Assembly (NCBI GenBank): GCA_002454415.1
Contig: DKIT01000150.1
Span: forward strand, 24,222 to 30,673
DNA from: Sphingobacterium sp. UBA6711
GTDB taxonomy: Bacteria > Bacteroidota > Bacteroidia > Sphingobacteriales > Sphingobacteriaceae
Length of the DNA stretch: 6,452 nt
Direction: 5' to 3'
Position 1 is the stretch's first letter; each line of letters opens with the position of its first letter. A model generated the notes under the pieces. It did not search any database. It was not told where the DNA came from and saw only the letters and a list, made by a program, of their open reading frames with translations. Below, in pieces: positions 1 through 4,890 of this stretch. Both the position numbers and the translations under genes were made by a program.

Positions 1-568
1 TGCTGCAGAGATAAGCATCCATAATTCCTCCATCTGATGAAGGTTCTAGCCATATGACACCCGCACCGTCCCCAAAAAGAATGTTCGTTGAGCGATCTTT
101 TAAATCGACATAGGTACTGATATTGTCCGCACCGACAACCAGTACATTTTTATACCGTCCCGTTTCGACAAGAGAAGAAGCCATATCCAACGCATACAAG
201 AATCCCGAACATGCAGCGTTGACATCAAAAGCCCAGACATTAGTCAGACCTAATTTTTCGAGAATAATATTAGCTGTAGCCGGCATGGGCATATCGGGAG
301 TGGAAGTTGCTACAATTAAGGCATCCACATCGTTAAGATCTTTATGATATTGTGTGGATAAATCCTGTATGGCCTTGACAGCCATATCTGATGTCGCTAG
401 ATTTTCCTCTAAAATCCTCCGCTCCTTAATACCTGTGCGTTTGATAATCCACTCGTCGGATGTATCACAAAACTGCTCTAAATCTGTATTTGATCTTTTG
501 TTTGGTGGAATGTATCCTCCAATAGCAGTAATTGCTGCATACGGCCTGCTTGGTATTCTCTCAGTCAT
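1..568 (-). CDS. fabH: Beta-ketoacyl-ACP synthase III (FabH), N-terminal part, cut by window edge
   Basis: FabH condenses an acyl-CoA primer with malonyl-ACP to start fatty-acid synthesis in the cytosol. The minus strand reads 189 codons without a stop to base 1, so the C-terminal part, with the catalytic His and Asn, lies outside. Visible family marks are TSDEWIIKRTGI at residues 36-47 (Trp40 and Arg44 match the CoA-binding Trp and Arg of the family), the nucleophile in AACSGF (Cys120, against Cys112 in E. coli) and FGDGAG at 165-170. The start is fixed: an in-frame TAA lies two codons upstream of the ATG, and the next Met is far inside the conserved fold. No Shine-Dalgarno is present, as is usual in Bacteroidota. 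The N-terminus is about eight residues longer than in E. coli. Bacteroidota often carry several FabH paralogues; whether this one is the housekeeping copy cannot be told from the window. Confidence 0.95.
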   Translation of the reverse strand, partial: MTERIPSRPYAAITAIGGYIPPNKRSNTDLEQFCDTSDEWIIKRTGIKERRILEENLATSDMAVKAIQDLSTQYHKDLNDVDALIVATSTPDMPMPATANIILEKLGLTNVWAFDVNAACSGFLYALDMASSLVETGRYKNVLVVGADNISTYVDLKDRSTNILFGDGAGVIWLEPSSDGGIMDAYLCS

Positions 569-600
569 AAATTAATGTACTCTTTTCTCTCTCTATTATA

Positions 601-620
601 GCTATCCAACAAGGAATAGC
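601..620 (-). promoter_or_regulatory. Small hairpin in the probable fabH leader
   Basis: GCTATCC (601-607) pairs with GG (613-614) plus ATAGC (616-620), with one bulged A at 615 and a five-base loop. It ends 32 bases upstream of the fabH start codon. A second perfect 5-bp stem, CCGTA/TACGG with a four-base loop, lies at 640-653. Both would be in the fabH 5' region if transcription starts upstream of them. Neither is followed by a T-run on the minus strand, so they are not terminators. A regulatory role is only a possibility. Confidence 0.25.
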
Positions 621-699
621 TGATATGTGTTTTTTTGCGCCGTAAAACTACGGTTAATTTATGCGAATAATTGGTGAAAAAGTTGATTTTTGACAAAAT

Positions 700-719
700 A
701 ATTACCTTTTATGGTAACT
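700..719. repeat. Inverted repeat upstream of fabH
   Basis: The core TTACC (702-706) and GGTAA (713-717) form a perfect 5-bp inverted repeat around a six-base spacer. On the minus-strand RNA it extends by one G-U and one A-U pair to seven pairs. It lies about 130 bases upstream of the fabH start, beside the weak -7-like sequence at 693-700, so it could be an operator. In DNA this AT-rich, chance is a fair alternative. Confidence 0.2.
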
Positions 720-866
720 TTTAACTGTTTTTCACGTATAGCTTATACTATTCTTTTAATTGGTCGTAGTTCGACGGAATTAAATATTGAATCCTTTTAT
801 TTTTTCAAAATTTTAATCTAATCAAGCTCGTCCAAAGTGGAAAACAGTCTAGTTCTTTTTTTTGTT

Positions 867-2300
867 TCATGAGGGGAGTTTGCTTAAGGTCAAGAGCTCG
901 GCCAGAATAATTATTCCTTCTTCAATCAGTTCTTCCGAGAGCGAACCATATCCCAAACGTAGCCCACCATACGCATTGCCGACGTTATAATTTTCAGGGT
1001 GTGGAATATGAACGGATCTTTCCGACAATTTTCTGAACAAAAGTGGCCAGTCGATTTTGTACTTAAAGGATAACCATACTGCCAAGCCTCCTTGCGGATA
1101 AGTGTAGTCGACATGATCCTGTAAGTGCTTATTCAGTTGACTGACCATAAAGTCCCGTTTTTTTTGATAGTGCAGAGTCGCTTTGCGAATGTGCCGGCGA
1201 ATAGTTCCATCCTGAATAAGTTCTAAGACAGCTTGCTCCATGATATTGTCGCCTTGGATGTCAATAATATAACGAAGATCAGAAATCTTATTAAGCAGTG
1301 ATTGATCACTGGAGGTGAGATAGCCTATTCGGAGGGCTGGTGCCACTACTTTACTTAATGTACCGATGTAAATGCTGTTCTTGAGCTCTTTATGGGAGGC
1401 TAAAGGATAACAAGGCTCCTGTTCGAAATGAAATTCGTAATCATAGTCATCTTCAATGATTGTAAATCCATATTGATTGGATAGCGCGATCAGTTTAGAC
1501 CGACGTATCTGGGTCAGCGTCACCGTGGTCGGGTATTGCCGATGTGGTGTGAGGTATAATGCTTTGACATTGTGCTTTCCCTTCAGATGGGGAATTAATT
1601 CTTCCACGACAAGACCTTCGGCATGGACCGGAATGTAGATTAATTTTGCACCAGCATTTTCAAAAATCTTCCAGGCAGCGTGATATCCCGGAGATTCCAC
1701 GAAGATATAATCATCTTTTTGCAGAAGACATTGGGCCACAAGATACATCGCCATTTGGCTCCCTCTACTAATGCAAAGATTTTTTTTGTCAATTTGCATA
1801 TTGCGTTCCAAGTTGAGCATAGTGGCGATCGCTTCCCGAAAATCAATATGACCCCGGGGATCAGCATAACCCATCATCTTCCATCGGGCACTTCGTTTGA
1901 AGATTTGGCGATAGGCGCGCCCGAGTTGTTCAATAGGAGCAATCTTACTGTCTGGATTGCCATCGTCAAATAGAATGCGTTGAGAAATATGATGATCTGA
2001 TGCCTGCGACTTTTCTACTGTTTGTAAGTTGAAATGATAGGGCAATTGTTGTGCGACAAAGGTTCCCCTTCGTTCTTGACTAACAATCCAGCCTTCGCTC
2101 AACAGGAGTTGTATCGCTTCGACCACCGTGTTTCTATTTAACTTTAATTGGTTTGCGAGTGACCTGCTGCTTGGTAATGCTGTTCCTTTTGGCAGCCTAC
2201 CAGATTGTATGTCAGCAGCAATGCTATCTGCCAGTTGTACGTAAATAGCTTTTGAAGATGATTTGTCAATCTCTAATGTTAAGTTCCAAGGTCTAAGCAT
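867..2300 (-). CDS. MocR/GabR-family regulator (GntR winged helix fused to a PLP aminotransferase-like domain)
   Basis: This 477-residue protein has the usual length and order of the MocR family. A GntR winged helix-turn-helix occupies about residues 12-84 (PSSRSLA at 43-49, LNRNTVVEAIQLL at 54-66, RGTF wing at 78-81). A linker of about 30 residues follows, then a fold-type I aminotransferase domain. PLP residues are visible: Lys317 in TLSKVVAPALRIGY for the internal aldimine, Asp284 in EDDYDYEF for the pyridine nitrogen (33 residues before the lysine, the same spacing as in GabR) and Arg448 in LRLGY as the likely ligand-carboxylate binder. Such proteins are usually ligand-sensing transcription factors, not enzymes. 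It faces the ArgD-like gene across 217 bases, so that gene is the likely target, together with its own promoter. An in-frame TAA five codons upstream supports the ATG used. One oddity is TPHRQYP at 251-257, where the family usually has His at the Arg254 position. Confidence 0.93.
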   Translation of the reverse strand: MLRPWNLTLEIDKSSSKAIYVQLADSIAADIQSGRLPKGTALPSSRSLANQLKLNRNTVVEAIQLLLSEGWIVSQERRGTFVAQQLPYHFNLQTVEKSQASDHHISQRILFDDGNPDSKIAPIEQLGRAYRQIFKRSARWKMMGYADPRGHIDFREAIATMLNLERNMQIDKKNLCISRGSQMAMYLVAQCLLQKDDYIFVESPGYHAAWKIFENAGAKLIYIPVHAEGLVVEELIPHLKGKHNVKALYLTPHRQYPTTVTLTQIRRSKLIALSNQYGFTIIEDDYDYEFHFEQEPCYPLASHKELKNSIYIGTLSKVVAPALRIGYLTSSDQSLLNKISDLRYIIDIQGDNIMEQAVLELIQDGTIRRHIRKATLHYQKKRDFMVSQLNKHLQDHVDYTYPQGGLAVWLSFKYKIDWPLLFRKLSERSVHIPHPENYNVGNAYGGLRLGYGSLSEELIEEGIIILAELLTLSKLPS

Positions 2301-2324
2301 GAGGCTGTTGTATGATTAACGATC

Positions 2325-2332
2325 CAAAGATA
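2325..2332 (-). promoter_or_regulatory. Probable -7 element of the MocR gene promoter
   Basis: The minus strand reads TATCTTTG, an exact match to the Bacteroidota -7 consensus TAnnTTTG, placed so that the transcript would have a leader of roughly 20 bases. The -33 TTG is not clear; a CTG lies about 22 bases upstream. The overlapping minus-strand sequence TTGGATCG (2320-2327) shares TTGGA with the direct repeats on the other side of the region, so a regulator bound there would cover the -7 element. Confidence 0.5.
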
Positions 2333-2382
2333 CAATTGTTCTGCATGTTTATTACAGCTCATCGTAAGGAGTAAAATTACTT

Positions 2383-2398
2383 TTTCGCTATTTGGTTT
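2383..2398 (+). repeat. 16-base exact repeat, copy 1 (intergenic)
   Basis: TTTCGCTATTTGGTTT occurs here, in the divergent control region, and again on the same strand at 4393-4408, inside the secreted-protein gene, where it reads as codons for KPNSE. The match ends sharply on both sides. An exact 16-base match is uncommon in a window this short, but no mobile-element feature accompanies it. Confidence 0.6.
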
Positions 2399-2431
2399 AC
2401 AATGAGTCATTTCGTTTCGTATCTGTCAAGT

Positions 2432-2463
2432 TTGGACTATCAATAAATAATGCTCTTGGACTA
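2432..2463 (+). promoter_or_regulatory. Direct repeat TTGGACTA x2, candidate MocR operator
   Basis: TTGGACTA occurs exactly at 2432-2439 and 2456-2463, start to start 24 bp apart with a 16-bp spacer. Known MocR regulators such as GabR and PdxR bind direct repeats between divergent genes, so the place and arrangement fit. The second copy is 54 bases before the ArgD-like start codon. If the -7-like sequence at 2486-2493 is used, the two copies fall near -60 and -35, as for an activator. A weaker relative, TTGGTTTA, is at 2392-2399. Assignment to this regulator is inference. Confidence 0.45.
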
Positions 2464-2517
2464 GGAAGCCAATAAGATTTAATGTGATTTTTGAAGACTA
2501 CTAATCTCGAACGATAA

Positions 2518-3660
2518 ATGAAACCATTTCCCGTCTTTGAAAAAATTAATATTAATATTGAAAGAGCTGCTGGCTGTTTTGTATATGACGAGCGTCAGCA
2601 GGCCTATTTAGATCTATATGGCGGCCATGCCGTGATTTCCGTTGGGCACTCACATCCGTATGTTATCCAGAAGACTTTGCAGCAATTGAATCAGATCTCT
2701 TTTTATTCAAATGCGGTAAAAAATGATTTACAGGACCGTTTTGCTCAACGTTTAGGTAACGCATGTGGTTATCCATCATATGATGTCTTTTACAGTAATT
2801 CGGGAGCTGAGGCAAATGAAAACGCGTTAAAATTGGCATCTTTTCATACCGGAAGAAAAAAAGTTCTGGCAATGTCTAACGCTTTTCATGGCAGAACCTC
2901 TGCTGCGGTCTCGGCGACGGATATTACTTCCATTCGTGCTCCACTAAATGAGAGTGAAAACTATGTATTTACACCTTTCAATGATGTTTCGAGCTTGCGT
3001 AAACAGTTGGAAACGGAAGAGTATTGTGCGGTGATCATAGAACCTATTCAAGGGGTCGGCGGAATTCATGTGGCAAATGATCGCTTTTTACTGGAAGTAA
3101 GATCAATATGTACAGCTACGGGTACTTTACTTATTTTGGATGAAATTCAAAGCGGATATGGGCGTACCGGTTTATTTTTCGCACACCAACATGCTGGAAT
3201 AACCCCTGACTTAATCACCGTGGCCAAAGGAATAGCCAATGGGCTTCCGATGGGAGCGACCCTTATCGCACCGAGTATTAAGCCAATCATCGGGCAATTG
3301 GGTACGACATTTGGAGGAAGCCACCTCATTGGTGCAGCGGCTTTAGCTGTGCTAGATATCCTTCGGGATGAGCAATTGATCTCTAATGCGGCAGATGTTG
3401 GTGAATTCTTAATGGCTGAATTAAAAAAGATAAATGGTATAAGCGAGATCAGGGGAAAGGGACTGATGATCGGTGTAGAATTTGAATACGACATTCAGGA
3501 ACTTAGAAAAGAGTTGCTCTACGCCGAAAAGATCTTTACTGGAGTTGCAGGAAATTATACTCTTAGGCTCTTGCCCCCCTTGAGTTTTACGATGGAAAAT
3601 GCTGAAATGTTTTTGAAAAGTCTGCAGAAACTTACGCGGAAGTACATATGGAATGGTTAG
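2518..3660 (+). CDS. ArgD-like class III aminotransferase (acetyl-/succinylornithine aminotransferase family)
   Basis: This 380-residue PLP enzyme is of full ArgD length and closely resembles Bacteroidota ArgD, which moves the delta-amino group of N-acylated ornithine to 2-oxoglutarate in the cytosol. Motifs in order: YLDLYGGHAV (30-39) and SVGHSHPY (41-48) near the N-terminus; the phosphate-binding SGAEANE (95-101); the PLP-stacking FHGRT (123-127, Arg126 a likely substrate contact); EPIQGVGG (175-182); LDEIQSGYGRTG (207-218, Asp208 at the pyridine nitrogen); catalytic Lys237 in VAKGI; TTFGG at 263-267; and LRLLPPL (349-355, Arg350 for the substrate carboxylate). An in-frame TAA directly before the ATG fixes the start. 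The gene is divergent from a MocR regulator and no other arginine gene is in the window. Family members usually have GGNHLAC or GGNPLAC where this one has GGSHLIG (266-272). It may be the arginine enzyme or a paralogue for another omega-amino acid (ornithine, lysine, GABA); I leave the symbol open. Confidence 0.88.
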   Translation: MKPFPVFEKININIERAAGCFVYDERQQAYLDLYGGHAVISVGHSHPYVIQKTLQQLNQISFYSNAVKNDLQDRFAQRLGNACGYPSYDVFYSNSGAEANENALKLASFHTGRKKVLAMSNAFHGRTSAAVSATDITSIRAPLNESENYVFTPFNDVSSLRKQLETEEYCAVIIEPIQGVGGIHVANDRFLLEVRSICTATGTLLILDEIQSGYGRTGLFFAHQHAGITPDLITVAKGIANGLPMGATLIAPSIKPIIGQLGTTFGGSHLIGAAALAVLDILRDEQLISNAADVGEFLMAELKKINGISEIRGKGLMIGVEFEYDIQELRKELLYAEKIFTGVAGNYTLRLLPPLSFTMENAEMFLKSLQKLTRKYIWNG

Positions 3661-3806
3661 GTAGCGTTTATGGATGTCATTCTATTTTTTGGTGCGGATA
3701 AAAAATGTTGAAATTTGAATCATCCCTTTGTTAAATCGGCGAAAAAAAGTAATTTCAAAAAAACGGTTTTGATTAACAGAGCAGTTTTGGTCAGTGATAC
3801 AATATA
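3661..3806. other. Gap between the ArgD-like and Nudix genes
   Basis: These 146 bases are AT-rich and non-coding. ATTTTTT (3684-3690) and AAAAAAT (3700-3706) form an A/T-only stem around a GC-rich nine-base loop, too weak to call a terminator. The nearest thing to a -7 element is TCCCTTTG shortly after, with no well-spaced TTG. Whether the Nudix gene has its own promoter is therefore open. Confidence 0.4.
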
Positions 3807-4226
3807 ATGCATAAAATGGGAACAAAAAGTTTGCCTACAGCGGGTTTAGTCAGCATCAAGGACGATAAGCTATTACTTGCTTATAGTAACAATAGAAAAG
3901 CATGGTATCTCCCCGGAGGAAAGGTAGATGAAGGTGAAGAAGCTTTGCAGTCGCTCCGGCGTGAAATTTTGGAAGAACTAAATATAGAGCTCAATCCTGA
4001 GAAAATTACATACTACTGTCATGTGACTGCTCCTGCATATGGCCTCGTACCAGAAGTTATCATGGAACAAGACTGTTTCCTATATCCGTTAACAGAAAAG
4101 ATCGAACCAAGTAATGAAATTGCTGCTGTTCGGTATTTTTCACGGCAGGAATATAACAATGAGCCCATTCAGGTCATCGGTGTTTTGCATGTTTTCGATA
4201 AATTGAAGGCTGATGGATTGATTTAA
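3807..4226 (+). CDS. Nudix hydrolase, small single-domain
   Basis: The 139-residue protein has the length of a minimal Nudix domain, a family of Mg-dependent enzymes that split nucleoside diphosphates linked to another group, acting in the cytosol. The Nudix box is complete at 38-60: Gly38, Glu44, then REILEELNI at 52-60 with Glu53, Glu56 and Glu57 as metal ligands. Asn59 replaces the usual Gly, a common variation. YLPGGKVDEGE at 34-44 gives the typical entry to the box. An in-frame TGA four codons upstream limits the start to the ATG used or to Met4. It follows the ArgD-like gene on the same strand after 146 bases, a gap large enough for its own promoter, so a shared transcript is uncertain. 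The substrate cannot be read from the sequence; 8-oxo-dGTP or another nucleotide is possible. Confidence 0.9.
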   Translation: MHKMGTKSLPTAGLVSIKDDKLLLAYSNNRKAWYLPGGKVDEGEEALQSLRREILEELNIELNPEKITYYCHVTAPAYGLVPEVIMEQDCFLYPLTEKIEPSNEIAAVRYFSRQEYNNEPIQVIGVLHVFDKLKADGLI

Positions 4227-4242
4227 ATCGTCATATCCATCA
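4211..4242. terminator. Inverted repeat at the convergent gene ends, possible two-way terminator
   Basis: TGATGGAT (4211-4218) and ATCCATCA (4235-4242) are a perfect 8-bp inverted repeat around a 16-base loop, itself containing the palindrome GATTTAAATC (4220-4229). It spans the stop codon of the Nudix gene and ends just before the stop of the opposite gene, where a shared terminator would be expected. There is no T-run on either side and the stem is only moderately GC-rich, so termination is not assured. Confidence 0.3.
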
Positions 4243-4246
4243 TTCG

Positions 4247-4780
4247 CTATATACCGTATCCCTCATTGAGACAGCTAATCCCTTTTTTATCTTTTAACGG
4301 CACAATTTTCTGCGTTTTGGTATCGATACGCCACGCTTTGACAATCTTGTCGAAGTATTCTTTTGTCTCATCGACCTGGCTTATTGCAATGATTTCGCTA
4401 TTTGGTTTGTCTCCCAGCTTGCAATTGCATAAGCTAAGTTGCTGATCGGGTTGGAGTTTTTGAATGTTGATCGTGTCTAAAATCTTGTATTTGACCATAC
4501 CTTTTCCCTTTTCGTCATCGGGTAATAATTCCTCTAGAATACAAAGACCGTTGTTGTCATTTGTAAAATATCCAGCAGCAAAACGGTAATCCCCATTGGC
4601 CCTCTTGTCGGTTTCAACGATCGCGCCACTGGAATAGCGATATGATTTTAATTCAGCAATCTCATGGATTTCCCGAAATACCTTGCCATATAGGGGATTG
4701 CGCTGTTCGCTAGGAGTATTAAAACTTAACCAACTGCAGATTGATAAAAATGAAAACAGGATTATTGTTGGATATTTCAT
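4247..4780 (-). CDS. Secreted protein of unknown function, 177 residues
   Basis: I do not recognise a family. The first 20 or so residues look like a Sec signal peptide: Lys2, then a hydrophobic core (IILFSFLSICSWLSF, 6-20) and a polar stretch starting NTPSEQ. There is no lipobox Cys at the right place (Cys15 is inside the core), so it is more likely periplasmic or exported than a lipoprotein. The rest is mixed and hydrophilic with no further membrane segment. It has four mature cysteines: one in GLCILEELLPDD, two in SLCNCKLGD and one in GISCLNEGYG near the C-terminus; they could form disulfides. An in-frame TAA five codons upstream supports the start. It is convergent with the Nudix gene and follows the AsmA-like gene on the same strand after 110 bases; a candidate promoter in that gap suggests separate transcription. 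Confidence 0.75.
   Translation of the reverse strand: MKYPTIILFSFLSICSWLSFNTPSEQRNPLYGKVFREIHEIAELKSYRYSSGAIVETDKRANGDYRFAAGYFTNDNNGLCILEELLPDDEKGKGMVKYKILDTINIQKLQPDQQLSLCNCKLGDKPNSEIIAISQVDETKEYFDKIVKAWRIDTKTQKIVPLKDKKGISCLNEGYGI
4393..4408 (+). repeat. 16-base exact repeat, copy 2 (inside the secreted-protein gene)
   Basis: This is the second copy of the 16-base sequence at 2383-2398, in the same orientation. Here it is coding on the minus strand and keeps the frame intact, so it is not an insertion scar. Confidence 0.6.
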
Positions 4781-4805
4781 AATTTCAAATGATTAAATAC
4801 TAGAT

Positions 4806-4831
4806 TAAAGATAATAAATATCTCATTATCT
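4806..4831 (-). promoter_or_regulatory. Candidate promoter with overlapping inverted repeat, before the secreted-protein gene
   Basis: The minus strand carries TATCTTTA (4806-4813), one base from the Bacteroidota -7 consensus TAnnTTTG, with TTA rather than TTG at 17 bases upstream. It lies about 26 bases before the start codon. Overlapping it is a perfect 7-bp inverted repeat, AGATAAT (4809-4815) and ATTATCT (4825-4831), with a nine-base spacer. This position between the two promoter elements is where a repressor site would be expected. The region is very AT-rich, so chance symmetry is a real alternative. Confidence 0.3.
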
Positions 4832-4890
4832 AAATAACGTCTTTAAATGAACCGTATTGCGCCCAAACGAATTTAATTGCGAACAAGGTG

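Larger units (their letters stand above)
569..866. other. Non-coding stretch between fabH and the MocR gene
   Basis: This is 298 bases of AT-rich DNA between two minus-strand genes. I find no convincing ORF or RNA gene. It must hold the 3' end of the MocR transcript and the fabH promoter and leader. No GC-rich hairpin followed by a T-run is visible on the minus strand after the MocR stop; the nearby homopolymers are A-runs in that direction. No exact TAnnTTTG element is present; the closest is TTATTTTG on the minus strand at 693-700, with no suitable TTG upstream, so the fabH promoter is unassigned. Three short inverted repeats occur: 601-620, 640-653 and 700-719. Confidence 0.6.
2301..2517. 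promoter_or_regulatory. Divergent control region between the MocR gene and the ArgD-like gene
   Basis: These 217 non-coding bases separate two genes read outward. They contain an exact -7 element for the minus-strand gene, a pair of exact 8-bp direct repeats nearer the plus-strand gene, and one copy of a 16-base repeat (2383-2398). For the plus-strand gene I see no complete Bacteroidota promoter. The best -7-like sequence is GATTTTTG at 2486-2493, one mismatch from TAnnTTTG, with no TTG at the right distance. A weak upstream element would suit a promoter that needs an activator, but this is inference. Confidence 0.6.

Noticed and set aside
123..575. Two open frames on the plus strand (123-347 and 354-575)
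   Set aside because: They lie antisense to the FabH frame, which has clear active-site motifs; the translations show no domain.
629..653. Hairpin at 640-653 with a T-run (630-636) as a rho-independent terminator
   Set aside because: The T-run is before the stem on the plus strand and reads as an A-run after it on the minus strand, the wrong order for a terminator in either direction.
830..836. Another TTTGGAC on the minus strand downstream of the MocR gene as a third operator
   Set aside because: Only part of the repeat matches, it is single, and it is not near a recognisable promoter; one such match is expected by chance.
1680..1973. 97-codon plus-strand frame inside the MocR gene
   Set aside because: It is a shadow of the well-supported regulator on the other strand and shows no recognisable motif.
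3147..3494. 115-codon minus-strand frame inside the ArgD-like gene
   Set aside because: It is antisense to the catalytic region of a clear aminotransferase and has a biased, low-complexity composition.
3684..3706. ATTTTTT/AAAAAAT stem after the ArgD-like gene as a terminator
   Set aside because: The stem has only A-T pairs and no following T-run; it would be too unstable.
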